Below, in pieces: positions 1 through 30,991 of a stretch of 64,000 nt of DNA. Each line of letters begins with the position of its first letter. Position 1 is the stretch's first letter. Origin of the DNA: Gadus chalcogrammus (lineage: Eukaryota > Chordata > Actinopteri > Gadiformes > Gadidae). The DNA lies in contig NC_079412.1 of the NCBI RefSeq assembly GCF_026213295.1, positions 11,635,898 to 11,699,897 on the forward strand. The letters are read 5' to 3'. A program made the position numbers and the translations under genes. Below the pieces are notes generated by a model. That model saw only the letters and a list, made by a program, of their open reading frames with translations. It was not told the origin of the DNA and searched no databases.

Positions 1-2925
<2,925 letters not shown>

Positions 2926-2932
2926 GGCACCC

Positions 2933-5900
2933 CTAACGAAACAAACAAAATAAACATTTGCATACCTCAAAAAAACGTATCAAGTTCAAATACTATTACC
3001 CATATCAATATTTGACTGCTACACAAAGCCTTTGGATACTTACAGGCATATAACATAAATTATATGTCTTCAAACCCAGAACACAGAAGGAAAAATGTTA
3101 GTATTAGTGAAAGTCTTTTCCCACACCGTAAACTCATATTTAGACATTGGAACGATGAAAAGATTTGGAAATGATCCTAACTTACGTATTCCGATTATTT
3201 TCCTCTTCATATATCGTCGGTCAGGAGCTGGCACACATAACTGATGGTCAAACAAAGGCAGAAGGTCTCAATGTCTGTGATACAGACATATGGTCAAATG
3301 TCCTTGGAAAGAACACTAGCCGGGCTGATTATTTGGTCGGGCTGACTGTATTGATTGATCGGTTCATTGTGTGAAACCAGGCCCCTTTGTTATTGTGTCA
3401 ATTATTTAAAGTGAGCGTGCAGATCAGTGTTCGCCCAGAGCGCGGTAAAGTGAGGCATACAATAATGTGGTCATAAAATCCATCCTATAACATGTACAAA
3501 TCATTTGCTATCCACTGAGGTTCAAGATATCCTACTGCTTGATAAAAGTATGCCTCTGTATATATTTAAAAGTGAGAGCTTTCAATATAAAACCATACAT
3601 ACTACAAAGAAAGATCAAAAGTGTGGAACGGATTTCCTTATCCATTGTAGTGCATTTGACAATAGTTTAATATCAAGCCACAAAATAAAGCTATTCATTG
3701 TACCATATTCTTTTGCGGACGGTTTCAAAACAGTAAGGAGGCACAACACAATGGTGACGTTTCAAAAAATCTAACAATAAATATCTTCTGTTATGACAGT
3801 ATTTGCGTCTTTTTCAACTAATTTTCCATCACCCATTCATTCAAATTCCAGTGAAGGGAGGAAGTAACACATATCTGGATGCAAACAGGATGAGAGGCCT
3901 AAAAAGAAGGGAGGGGCTTGTGTATAATCTGGCTTTTATCAACATGGTTGAAAATGAGAACTTATCCACACAGTGCAGAACCCTAGGGACCAGCAGCATA
4001 TTGGGAAGGAAGTATTTATAGTTGACATTCTGCAAATCCAACAATGGAGCTTTCTTTTTGAGAAGATATTCTCCAAATCTGCAAGCAACATTTCTATTTC
4101 AAATGAAAATGTATTAGGCCTACTTGAACCCTATCACAACAGACCCCCCCCCCACAGTGCTATGATCTACCACCGGGTGTCAGGGTAGCAACAGACAGGG
4201 TGTTCTCCAATACCGTTTCACACAATAATGGCTATTTTAGATGTTTGAACACAGACTCCTGATTAAATTTTTGGCTGGATTTTGAATCGTCTTTGATTGA
4301 TTATATTATTTTTTCAGACATGCAGCACATATTTCTTCAAATTAATGAGAATAAGGCGTTTCCCAAGTTTCCTCCTTAGAGAAATAGTAACATGTAGGAA
4401 TATAATGTTAAACATGTTGTGTCAAAAGGGTAGTTTTATAGGATGTGCATAATAATATGCATACCCATGCAATACGTCCGTACCATTTTTTGGTAATGAT
4501 GTAAAAAAGCAAAATCCCAATATATCGTTGGGCGTTTATCTTTAAGGGATAAATCCTGGTCAGATATTATTATTAGGACTAGGCAAAGAGTATGGGAGCA
4601 GGTTTGCGGTACTCTGCTGTCAAACCTGACCTAGATACAAATTGGAGCAGAATAAATGGACAGAGCAAGGTTTGCAGCCACCACTGGCTTGTCTTGTTCC
4701 ACTTCCTCTCATGCAGGGCATGGAGACAGGAAGAGGCCTTATCAGCCAACACATGAAGAGCATTTCCTCCAAATGACATGTGCATTTTATGTTTTGGTCT
4801 GTTTTGGTTATTAGAATTGTTTTTAGCCTGAGGGGGCATGGTTCTTAGGTGATACCGGTTATTGGTCTGTGAGAACTGTGTGTGCTTGATGGCTGTTTAA
4901 ATCAGTCTCAAATGGCCCCAGTCAGACTAATTAGACTCTGGGGCTGGATGAGGCTGCCTACCTTGGGAGCGTTGGGGCACATAGTGCAAAGCACACAGGG
5001 GAAAACAGCCATCACCACACACACACTCAGGGAGAGCTCTGACATGCTGGGAATTAACCCCTGCTCTGCCTGCAAAATTTCCCGCGACTCGGAAATAAAC
5101 CGGTTTTCAACCACTACCTGTGGCAAGGTGTCAGAGGAACCCAGTAAAGCCTAGGTGGTGTGTGGCAGCCAGCCATATGGCGTGTGGCAGGGGTCAACTG
5201 CTACAGTCTGGATTACAATTGATGTCACTACAGCAAGTCAAAGTGATGGTCCGGTCTGCTTAGCCTTAATATCTACAACTATGAGGTTGTATCTTATTGA
5301 GCATCTAGCTAGATGGAAAATAACTGCATGTTCAGAACCCAGCTGTGAGTCATTAAATTGCGCAATGTTTTCCAATTACGCGAAATGTGCTGGATTACAC
5401 AATTATGGTTTACAGTAAGAATGAATCGGTCACTAACTTTACGATCCTGTGTAAAGCTAATCATCGGAGAGGACTGTTCATTCACACTGTCACAACAGAC
5501 AGACTACAACAAGGCTTTCACTGCTTTTTTCTTTAATAGGGGGAACTCATGTTTTAGTGAAATTAGTAGGACACTTAGACAATTATTTTCCATACGTTTT
5601 AACAATTGAACAACATTTCCTTCTGTTTACAAAATAACTCTGCACAGATATTTACAGGGATAAATTCAGTTTCCCAAATAATTCTTTTAACCTTTTACAT
5701 GAACGTGTGTCTAGAGAATCAACCTTTCCAAAGTGTGTCATATGCGATGTAATCCAATATTCAAACAAATCATGTCATGAATAAAGTGTCAATGAAAATC
5801 CTATCTGGTTTTCAGGTCTAGTTAAATATTACTCCCATCGACCATAAAGTACCAGGGATGAGCTCTGCTATCATTTGAATTGTGTAAGATCAATAGATAT

Positions 5901-6879
5901 CCATAACCCAATAAAAACAAGCCATTAAACTGGGCATTGTTATCAGCAACGAGCATGGTTAAAGTCGTTCCAAACACCCATAGTCACTGATCTGCTTCAT
6001 AAACGGCATGGAAGATAAACACTGTTTCTTTGTTGTAGTTGTCTCTGTAAGTCAGTGATGGATAATGGAATATCTACAATCAAAAACGAAATAAAAATTT
6101 GACAGACATTCTTATCTGCATCTCCAAAGAAGTCAATCAGCCTTCTAGAGCTCTTGTTCATTCCTGTGAGACAAAATGACTATCATGTCTAGAGTATGCC
6201 AGTTATCAATTCTCCGGACATTCGCATTGGATCCCCTGAATGGGCTTGAATATTTAACCCATTAAGTTTAGAGAGACAGCAGATATGAGATCATTGAGAA
6301 TTATTAGAATTTGTTTAAGACCAAACCATAGAGTGTAGACCTGAAACATGAGGGAAGCATTTAAAGGGCCAAAAAGTCTAAGTTAACATCTTACGATATT
6401 AATTATTCAAATGTATTTTGGAGTGTTATCTCCCCACAACCTTGACCTTCATTAATCATTCACTAGGGGAAAGTAATCATGCATTGGATTATGGGTTATT
6501 AGATTTGCTTGGTACATGTTGTGTTAACGGAAGCTAAATATTAAACTAGGTAAAGATTTAGTAAGGTCAGTATCACATACATTCAACACTGGAGGTCCAA
6601 TGACAAAAAATCTAAAAACAAAAAGGAAAGCATGATTTATATATCTCCCTAGATGTCCTAAATAAACGGTCAATGAATAACACTTAAAGTTCTCTTATAA
6701 CCGACAATCATTTGACTTACTCCTAAGATATACTGAGAACCACGTGAGAGCTCTTCAGGTCACAGCTAGGCAGATGGCTTAGATCTCAGTGTGGAGGAAG
6801 CTGACGAGTACACAGATCCGAGCAAAAGTGTTTGTGTGTCTATGGGTGTGCGTGTGTGTGTGTGTGTTCTCTCCGGTCC
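2933..6879. other. abhd6 upstream / slmap downstream non-coding region
   Basis: AT-rich sequence with only short unconvincing ORFs. It should hold the abhd6 promoter and 5' non-coding exon and the slmap 3' UTR (minus strand, leftward from 6879), but none could be delimited. A short GT tract sits near 6848-6868. Confidence 0.5.
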
Positions 6880-12812
<5,933 letters not shown>

Positions 12813-13026
12813 TTTCTGCAAGGTAGGAATATTTTAGTGGATAGTATCCAAAACACATTGTACATTTAAAAAGAAATCCCAACTACAAAAAAAATCTGAA
12901 TTAGAAGGGGAAAGAAAAACTATTCCTACAGAAAGTGTTGACCAAATCACTGCCCTGAAAGCTGATTGGGAACATTCCCAGTAAATAATTTACAAATGGA
13001 ATGAGCAGAAACTTAGTAGATATTAC

Positions 13027-13100
13027 CTCAACTGTCTTGGTAGGAACTGTACGAGCTGGGGTGAGCAGCAGTCTCTGACATGAACAGCTCTCCTCTCACC
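13027..13100 (-). other. slmap: candidate 5' non-coding exon of slmap
   Basis: A minus-strand segment ends at 13027 with a good donor (GAG/GTAATA). In the frame that would join in phase to exon 12761-12815 there is a TGA about 20 codons upstream and no ATG, so this is best read as 5' UTR, with translation starting at 12812. Another frame holds a 17-codon uORF beginning MSETAAHPSS. The upstream limit of the exon is not resolved. Confidence 0.4.
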
Positions 13101-14835
13101 ATCAGATTTTTGTGATGTGAATTGGACTAGTCCATCTCTCAGGGGTGGCTAGGGGGCGACAGGGGGTCACCAGCATCAACAATGACACTATCCCAGCCAT
13201 CCAAAGTGTTTTATTAATAGAATCCAAATAAAAACAATTTACTTGTGCAAGTTTGAAACACCGGTACCCTATAGATGGTTAAACCGTGACTCAGGATGAG
13301 AGACTGGTGCACTTGCTCCGATAAACAATCCCCCTGGTTTGGGCTCTGCTCTCCGCCTCTCAGCACTAGGTCACGAATCCGAGCAGGGCATCCCGGAAGC
13401 TGCAGCTGCGCTTGGAAACAGAGAACGTTTGTTGGTTTAATTGCACTGTCCCCCTGCATGTTGGTGCTGATGTAAAACTCTGGCCGACACACAATGGGGC
13501 CTACCATTGTATCAAATGTCTCTCTTTCTTTCTCTCTCTTGCCTCCTACTGACACACCTACCCCCCCCACCCCCCGCCCCCGCTCGTATTTCCATGTAGG
13601 TCATCCGATTGTCCCTTTAAATTAATCAGCATTGGCCTCTAGGTTCTATAAATACTCCATTCCAAACAGTCTTTGTGCACAACGCATTTCCAGAAGGCTT
13701 TGAGTGCCAGCACTACACTTAATATAAATTTACAATAAACAGGATTCCCAGACCAAGGAAGTAATGGGCCTGCTATTGTAGGTTGCATATGTGATCATGT
13801 TGAAGACATATGGTTGTTCTATAAACAATATGGATCATGTCAACAGGTGACAAGTGTAGTATTTCTCTCACACACACTAGTGATTGCGAAAAACAAACAA
13901 AGACACCACATACAAATACCTGCAAATAAAACTCACCAAAACACTGCATACAAATACCTGCACATAAAACCACAAAACACCACATTCAAATACCTGCACG
14001 TAAAACCGCCCACATAAGCACCTTGACACACAAATTAAAAGACAGAAGAACTGATTTAGACTTTCATCATCCAGGCCTCGTAGACGCCATGAGCTTTGGT
14101 TATTGCATAATGAAAAAATGCTGCAGAGCCTGTAGTCCTACTGCATCGTTGCAGGCCAAATTTAAAGTAGTATTGTAGAGTTTCAGCACAGCAAACCCAA
14201 CCCTCCCTGTCGAAGGCCTCCCCAAAGCCAGCCCACGCTGGTTAAGGCCTAAGTAAATGTTCAAACAAAAGAGACTTGGACCAGATCTTTCAGTTGGTTA
14301 CCAATGGACTGAAGGAAAATGTACAATCACATTTGTCACAGTTCATCTGTGAAATCAGAAATTTGGCAGAGACCCCAACCTGATGTGGTATAAACGCTTG
14401 AAAACGTCTCAGTGGTCTGGGCCTATTAACGCAATCAACAGCAATTGACTACTATCCTACTTTTTTTTTCTTGACTTTGAGCTTATATTATATTATCTTT
14501 TAGCCGCAGCAGCGCAGAACAAGATCAGCCTAGACCGGGCTTTAGTTGACAAAAAAATAAGAGAATAAAAGAAGGACATATGCCTCCACAGGTTTCAACC
14601 CGAAAACGTGCGTGACTCACCGGTAAAGTGGGAGTTGCCCTGATCCCAGTGTCGTGTCGTCACTTAGCGGGCTTGTTTACCAAAGTGATGGTTTGGACGA
14701 GAGGTGCTGCTGGCGCTGCTGGAAACAGTTCCTGAAGTTTTTGGTGGCAAGTTTTTCCATGTTTGGGTCTCTACATGCCGAGACAATAAGTTATTAGGTA
14801 TAGTTTAGCGTTGTTGCTCTTGATATCTCTATTCA
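13101..14835. promoter_or_regulatory. intergenic region between divergent slmap and cers5
   Basis: The two genes are transcribed away from each other, so about 1.7 kb must hold both promoters. No TATA box was identified. The stretch contains polypyrimidine and poly-C runs (about 13520-13580) and a three-copy minisatellite. Confidence 0.45.
13903..14012. repeat. minisatellite, three copies of a 36-38 bp unit
   Basis: Units start at 13903, 13941 and 13977. Each contains ACAAATACCTGCA or a one-base variant, followed by TAAAAC. The copies differ at a few positions. Confidence 0.85.
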
Positions 14836-20182
<5,347 letters not shown>

Positions 20183-20610
20183 GCTAATATCTGTACAGGA
20201 TATTACCAATGACATCCATCTCTGTTGTTATTTTAAAAAGATATGTGGCTTTAAAATCACTTCCGGCAGAGTTACGCTGACATCCACCTTGCGTCTGGAG
20301 TGAGGACTATTTATCACTGTGTGTCTTTTGTGTTTACAGCAGTCAGGTACTTACAGAATGACCTTAGACGATTTTATAAAGCAAGTTTATTTTCTGTTGT
20401 TTTGTATTAAGATTACAATTTCAGTGAAATATTTTATTCTGTGAAATGAAAGAGCTTTATCATTGAATAATATATTTGATGGTTGTAGAAGTATTGTTTT
20501 ATATGCCTTAAAGAGAATGTTCAAAAATACCAAATTATGTCAAATTAAATTACATTAAACATGTTTTTAATGTAATTCACTATGCATTCCTTTTCAGTAT
20601 ATTTAATATA

Positions 20611-20616
20611 TTTATT
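20611..20616 (-). terminator. NLR gene polyadenylation signal AATAAA
   Basis: Reads AATAAA on the minus strand (TTTATT on plus), 82 nt past the NLR stop. It lies beyond the plus-strand signal of cers5, so the two 3' UTRs probably overlap. Confidence 0.6.
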
Positions 20617-20625
20617 AAATTGTTG

Positions 20626-20631
20626 AATAAA
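20626..20631 (+). terminator. cers5: cers5 polyadenylation signal AATAAA
   Basis: Canonical hexamer about 445 nt after the stop codon and the last one before the convergent NLR gene. Confidence 0.7.
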
Positions 20632-20697
20632 ATGTCATAGTTGCCATTATTGCTTCGAGCCATCTTAAACCGATAGCAGTAAAATGTCCTTGAACCT

Positions 20698-23600
20698 TTA
20701 GTAATTTATTTTGCCACACTTGTCCATGATCTCGAAAACGTCTTCACTGAAGTCATTATACTTCAGGCTAAAAGGAAGATAAGGCAAAGAAAGGACAATA
20801 AGTATAAAAACAAGGCAAAATTCCATAGACAATGTGACCGAATGCCTGTCTAGGAGCAACAGGTATTAATGTGTGTCTGTGGTTATGTGGAGGATCACTC
20901 ACTTTACTTCCTGCAAGAAGGGGCTGTCCTGTACGACCTGGACAAGGGCTGTAATGGATGCATCGCTCAGCATGTTGTTGGACAGGTCCAGGCTCTTCAG
21001 GGAGCGACTGGCCCTCAGGGATGCACACAGGTCCCCAGCGCTGACGTCCGTCAGCTGGGTCATTTCAATGCTAATGTGTAGATAATGGACATCAAATGGC
21101 ATTTAGTCTCTGTACCGGGACAAGGTGCATATAAATACAGTTAAAGCACAATTTTAGCTAGTTTCACGGTTCTTGGTGCACTTGGGACATTGAGCGAGAC
21201 CCAGGAGTGAACCAGTCAAATTGTACTCAAATTCATTCAAAGCAGGCGTTTCTGGGGCACACTTGAGACGTAATGAGAGCTACTCAGTGATTTACTGACC
21301 TCAATTCCTCTAGGAGACAGCATGGATCTGCGATAGCCTTCCACAGGCTTTTCATCCCTCCGTCTCCTACGTCATTCATAGCTAGAGACAGGGACTTGAG
21401 CTGGGAGCCCCCGCTCGTCAGTAGGAGACCAAACTCGGTAAACACAACGTGTGTCAACTCACACCCCGTCAAACTGGAAGAAAAGCAAACGTCACAACAA
21501 GTCAATTCAGGTGACCCCTGTGTGCCGCGAGCAGGTTCCATTGTGTTCACTGACGTCTACGACCTGCCATTGTCTGAAGACCAGTGTTATCAAATGAAGT
21601 TGAGTGTACCTGAGTTTTTCCAGTGGGCAGCCGGGTTCTCGGAGAGCTTTGCAGAGCTGCAGCGCTCCCTCCGGTCCCAGCTCATTCACAGAGAGGTCCA
21701 ACTCTACCAAGGAGCAGTGGTCTGATCTCAAGGCCTGGGCCAAACGGTGACAGCAACTCCCTGTCAACTCTGTGGCACTGAGTCTGAAAAAAGATGGGAC
21801 AGTAGTAATCCCAATGTCAATTAGTCTACATCTCAGGGCACTGTTGTATTTGATGTAACATTCACAATATGAATTATGATTTTATTCATGCTGATACTTG
21901 GTTTCGGGGTCATTTACCCAGCAAATACAAAAGCAGAAAGATATAAACGTGATCATTTCAGCTTGGCCTTACGTGAGCCTCTGTAGGTTACAATGTGGGT
22001 GCTCTAGTGCTTGGGATAGATGCTCTGCTCCAATGTCACCAATTGTGTTTCCTGTCAGGTCCAGAATCCTGAGTTGTGATTGGCCGCAACACAAGGCTGT
22101 GGACAAAGCCTCCATGGATCGCGCTGTCACCTGACAGCTACGTAGCCTTATGAGTACCACAAAGAATCGACATTGAGATTAGTACCACAAAGATACAACA
22201 TTGAAATTAGTACCACAAAGATAAGACATTTCGATAAACTGAACCCAATTATGCGGACAGGACACGTGACGATATACAAATCATTTAATAGAATTTGATT
22301 ACATTCACGCCTCACTCCTTCAGCTTTATGTCATGTTGAATGTAGCCTACAGCCAAATAGAAGACATTACATATCAGGTCCATTTTTACATACTTAAGCT
22401 CTTGTAGTTTGCAGAAAGGGTTCTCCAGGGCTTGGCACAACTGCACGAGTCCCTGGTCACCGAGCTTGTTGAACATCAGGTCCAACACACTCAACTGGGA
22501 GGTGGAGGAGGTAAGCGCCAAGGACAGATCTCCACAGCAGGCCTCAGTCAGTCCGGATGCTAGAATGCTATATTAATATAGTTAATATAGTAGATATCAT
22601 ATTCACACCATGTCATTATCATATTATATCATTCAACATTCTCCCATCCCCACCTAAGAGAAATTATGATTTGGGGAAAATCCTACTTTAATGTGTGCAA
22701 CTTGCAAGCTCTGAGACCATTGCAGAGGACTTTGAGATTAGCATCTCCAAGTTGGGTACGCGACAGATCAAGCTCCTTGGTTATTCCTTCCCTTAAGGCC
22801 TTGGCTATATGGGCAACAGAGGCTGCGCTCAGGGAGCTATTTGATAACCTGCAGAGACAGAGTGAGGGAGGGAGAGAGGGTGTAATTTGACCTGTGCTCC
22901 CCCACAAGGGTGGTTTGTCATGCAAGCACAGTGAACAACAAGTCTAAACAATTCTGATATGCAAAGAAAGTACATCCAATAAATACAAAAATTTAATTTT
23001 CTGCATACTAGGTGACTTACGTTATCTTCTGAGACAGGCCCATGGCTGGGATCAGGGCATCTGTTCCCTCCTCCGTCAAATTCTTTGCTAAATACAGATT
23101 CAAACACTCCATCCCTCCAAGGCACTTTACAACGTAATTCAAAGCAACACAGTCAACAAGGCCCAGGCCTCCATAGCTGATGCCGATTCGAGCCGACGGC
23201 GTGATGACTTCCTTCACCAACACATTGTTTTGACTCTGATGGAGCAGCCGGAAGACTGTCAGGTGTTTTTCTTTGTGGTAGCCTTCGACTGTTTTCTGAG
23301 AGCTGGTTTCAAGCCAACATTTAAAGTCCATCAGCTGCTCATCGTTAAACGCCCCCAGCAGAGACTCCAGTGGCCTCCGCTGACTGGGGTTCAAAAGCCC
23401 TGCCAGGTAGAGATGAAGATACCTCACATGGCCTTCATGCGTGTTCAACAGTTCAGTCGCGTCTTTCGCTATTGTCTTATCCAAAAGGAAAGACACAGCT
23501 AATAGCAACTCTTGCATCAGCTGGGAGTGAAACGACAAGATGCATTGATCTGATTCCATGTCACCGTCTACCCTTAGCAGGGAGTGAACCAGGACCGGAG

Positions 23601-24612
23601 CGTTTAGGAGCTGTTTCAGACCCAATGTTGCAATTCTGTGTTTGCAGCAGGTAGACTGTGGATCAATGCAGCAATGAGCAGCCAGTCTACCTAGGGCCAA
23701 CACCACTTCTCTGGCCCGGACCTCATCCAGTGCAAGGGATGCGACTATTTGTGCCATTGCATTGACACATATCTCAGTTAGTGTTTCAGGCAGTCTCTCT
23801 CCAGCATCTAGCTGATTCTTATAAACCGAGCTAACAGTCCAACAAAAACGAGGAGAGGAACCAAAATCGTAAAAACCCAATGTCCTCTCCATGTTCTGCC
23901 AAGCAATGTTGGCCACATGTGGGTCAGGGAAGAACTTTCCAAAGTAGGCCTCTCGTTGGGGTTTTGAAAACCCCAACAGCTCCAACTTGAAGCCCTCCAG
24001 AAACTTCAGACTGTCTGTAGGCCTGGTGGCCACTAAAAAAGTAGCTCCTTTCAGAAGTGACCCGTGAAGTAGGCTGGCCACAAAAGTGGATATTGTGATT
24101 GGCATGCTGGGATCAGAGCAGAGAGTGTGTTCTGAGCGGTCCAAGGGATGTTTGTAGAGGTCCAACGTGTCAAACACAAACATTACATTCTCTGGCCTCT
24201 GCAGCACAAGAGCCATAGACTCTGGGTCGAACGGATGGCGATTCTGTTGTATCAATGTTTTCAGGGAATATTGGCTGTCACAACTCAGATCCTTCAAGTC
24301 ATAAAGGAACACATGAGAGAACTTCTGGCAATGATCCCCTTTGGCCCAGTCTACAATAAACTTCTCTAAGGCAGTTGTTTTACCGGACCCTGCTGAGCCA
24401 ACTAATGCTATTGTTTTGATCTGATCGGACAGAACTGAGTCGACAACATGGCCAAGAGAGGTGAAGCTGGTTCCTATGTCTTCCTCAGCCCCAGTTATCA
24501 AAGGAGGTATGTATTGGTTGTCCATTACCACTTTGATTGCCAGCTGGCCGCTCAGAAGGGACGATGTGCCCTTATTGGACATAAGGTCATCCAACAAAGC
24601 TTCTTTGTCCAT
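20698..24612 (-). CDS. NLR (NACHT and leucine-rich repeat) protein, NLRP/NLRC3-like
   Basis: NLRs are cytosolic NTPase sensors or regulators of innate immunity. Coding exons: 23021-24612 (ATG at 24610-24612; the exon itself begins at 24623), 22687-22848, 22394-22567, 21973-22146, 21610-21783, 21300-21473, 20903-21070, 20698-20767; 2688 nt, 895 aa, all junctions in phase 2. Walker A is VGSAGSGKTT at residues 71-80, Walker B VMFVFDTLDL at 143-152, and the sensor-like ATRPTD is at 195-200. Four LRR exons are exactly 174 nt, each two ribonuclease-inhibitor-type repeats (e.g. LRILDLTGNTIGDIGAEHL), a layout typical of NLRP-like genes. The ATG has a strong Kozak context (ACCATGG). No PYD, CARD, FISNA or B30.2 domain was seen, so either an upstream exon was missed or the protein lacks an effector domain. 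The exact orthologue is not recognised. Confidence 0.85.
22153..22231. repeat. short tandem repeat, about 2.8 copies of 28 bp
   Basis: Units begin AGTACCACAAAGA at 22153, 22181 and 22209, in the intron just upstream (minus-strand sense) of the NLR exon 21973-22146. The array reaches to within a few bases of that acceptor. Confidence 0.85.
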
Positions 24613-24623
24613 GGTTTCAAAAC

Positions 24624-27031
24624 CTGTGATAAGAACATATAGATAAAATACTTATAAATAGAAAGACATTTCACTGCATCAATTAATTAATTCGTGGCTT
24701 GCTTCGTTAGGCCTACCTTATATTCCGTTAAGTATAATGCAGTTATTGAATGTTCTTGAAAATGCAGTCGATTAAGTGACGTGTAAACAATAGTTGACTA
24801 ATTGTCTCGAGACTTAAGAAAAGAAAGTCGGGTTACAGTCATCCAACTACTAAGTTAACAAATCAACCTTCGGACACGGAAGTAGGATTGATATCTGGTT
24901 AATTACAGGTTTAGAATTGATGCACACACGTCTAGTCCTCGAAAGATACGAAACTACTCAGAATCTACGACATGGATGGGGAAGAGATCCACCCTGACGT
25001 TAACATTTTCAATAAATGTCGTTCAGGCAAGGAAGACATTTACTTGCATGTTTAAAATACATACAACATAGAACACACAAAACAGATGTTTTAAGGCGGA
25101 AAAAAAGGCAAATGAAGTGCGCTCCTGCACAGAACACGTTCATGCCGCGTCAACAGTCTGGCCCCGCCTTACCGCGACTTCCTACTTATAACCGGAACAA
25201 TCATCATGATGTAAATAATGATGTTAATCATGATGATAACTTTTTAGATTTTTATAATTATTATGAGATATAATTTTTTTGTTTTTGTATTATTATTACG
25301 AAATCAAAGCGTTACCTACCAGATCGACATGTAGGTAGAAGTGTTCAGACACTGCCACCAATAGGTAAACACTTGAACTTGTTTTGTATCTTTTTACTTG
25401 CACTGTTGTTCTCACAAATTGTTTTGACATTCTCCACATTTGTACAAACTAATAGTTTTATCCAGATTTCAAGGTTCAAGCTCAGTCTTTATTTGTGGAC
25501 TGTTGGGTTGTGGAGGTTTTAACAATCTATAGACATTATCCAAAGGTTGTGACCAGTTTAACAAGAACACATACCAAAGTCAACCCACATTCGTGACATT
25601 AGCTGGAGGCTAACCCTTTGTGTATTTAAAATGTAAAAAATCCCGGATGTGGTAGATGTTTTATTAAAATGTAGTTTGAGAGCTTGAGGCAAGGAACAAT
25701 AAGCATCCCATATGGAATTACCAGACTATCGCTCTGCAGAACCTCTACCCCCAACTGGTACTCTCGCCATTGAGATTAAATTATCTCAACATAGAGTCCC
25801 ATCTAACTCCATAATAAATGGTTCTAACTTGTAACCTTGGGCCATTTTGGCTAGAAACAGCAATGAGTTGTAATAGTCAATGTTCGACATTGCCTTCTTC
25901 AAACGGCTCCTATAGGGTGGGATGAGCTCTGGTTGTTTACAAATAATTATTTTATCTTGCTACACCTGAAAATGTATGCATAAATCCCAGACAGAAACAA
26001 ACATGGCCTCCGATTTCTTCTTGGATTCCCTCTCCTTCTGTGTCAAATTCAACAAACACACATTGTTTCCACAAAACGGCCCATAATTACTGGTTGGAAT
26101 CATTCCCTATGTAGTTAGATAGGACTCACAATATAAAATTAGTGCACCCAAGGTCCCAGTAAATGTACAGGAAGATGTTCTATCCTTCCTCCTCAGCCAG
26201 AGCCAAAAGCTCCCTTTCTCAGCCTTCTCTGCCAGGTCCTTTGCCCTCTTTAGCCTCCCTCCGGTCACTCATGCATCCCTCAAGAGGCGTGTGGTTGACA
26301 ACCCCAGAAACCCTCGGAATCCAAAGGCGGCCTAAATCCCTCCCTCCTGTGGTACTGTGAGCTCGATGAGGTCACAGTACCACACAAGTTGACCACACAA
26401 CTATGTCTGGTCGGAGAGATGGGGTGGTGATCTCTGTGGGGAACCGGAGCTGCCTGTCGAGGTCAACCCTCATGTTCTACTCCTGGTCGGGGGAGAAGGG
26501 CCTTGATGTTTCTGTTGGCCTGGTGTTTCTCCTTACCCCTCCTTCTGAGACAAAGCTGGTGTGGTCCTCTGCTGTTGGTGGTACTTTGTTACCCTGTCGA
26601 CACGCCTCCACCGTTGTCTTTTCATGGTAATGATTTTTCTGCATTTCTGCGATCCACAAATCCATTTGTTAACCTGACAGGTTAGGTGTGTAAGGTTTAC
26701 ATTGAGAGTAAAAACTAATTAACCCATGAGTTAGTGGCACAAGTGCAAGACTTTCAGATAGTGTGAGAAAAACAGGGTTTGATTAGGGAATAATAGTTGT
26801 ACAAATCCAAAGTCTGCAAAGGATGTTTATTTAAACAAATTGTCACACAGACACGTTAATATGCAGCTTCAAAATCCTCCAGTAGACCTTTATGTTTGGC
26901 TCATTGGTCAGGTTTCTGTTGGTCACAAATCGAAATAAATCTGCTAACAAAACATAGTAATTGAATAGAATTCACAAATAAGAACCAGGGAGAGACCAGC
27001 ATAAATATGCAACTCGATTGAAGACCTCGGT
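24624..27031. other. intergenic region between NLR and keratin genes
   Basis: Must contain the NLR promoter and 5' UTR and the keratin 3' UTR. No convincing gene. A 75-codon plus-strand ORF at 26403-26630 begins with an ATG but matches nothing I recognise. A 13-bp inverted repeat is present (26348-26384). Confidence 0.5.
26348..26384. repeat. 13-bp perfect inverted repeat (hairpin)
   Basis: The arms TGTGGTACTGTGA (26348-26360) and TCACAGTACCACA (26372-26384) are exact reverse complements around an 11-nt spacer. Role unknown. Confidence 0.9.
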
Positions 27032-30864
<3,833 letters not shown>

Positions 30865-30983
30865 GGTGGTCGCGATGTGCGTGGAGGATACTGTTGATGT
30901 GGGGAGGCGCAGTGTGAGCTTAGAAATAGTGTAGCACTGAGATGAAGACTCCTTGCAGACAGCTGTTATTAGTGTGCGGAGAA

Positions 30984-30991
30984 GGGCGGGG
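30984..30991 (-). promoter_or_regulatory. GC box upstream of keratin start
   Basis: CCCCGCCC on the minus strand about 120 bp upstream of the ATG (GGGCGGGG on plus). No TATA box was found at a fitting distance. An octamer-like ATGCAAAT lies at 31051-31058. Suggestive only. Confidence 0.3.

Larger units (their letters stand above)
20183..20645 (+). other. cers5: cers5 3' UTR
   Basis: Follows the TGA at 20180-20182. AT-rich, ending at a canonical polyadenylation signal. The exact cleavage point is inferred. Confidence 0.6.

Noticed and set aside
22551..22561. NLR acceptor at TCTAG/CATCCGG (exon start 22559)
   Set aside because: It would put an in-frame TGA after a few codons. The acceptor ATATAG at 22568-22569 keeps phase and gives the standard 174-nt exon.
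26403..26630. 75-codon ORF with ATG start
   Set aside because: No recognisable family, no supporting splice or polyadenylation context, and flanked by simple hairpins. Not called as a gene.
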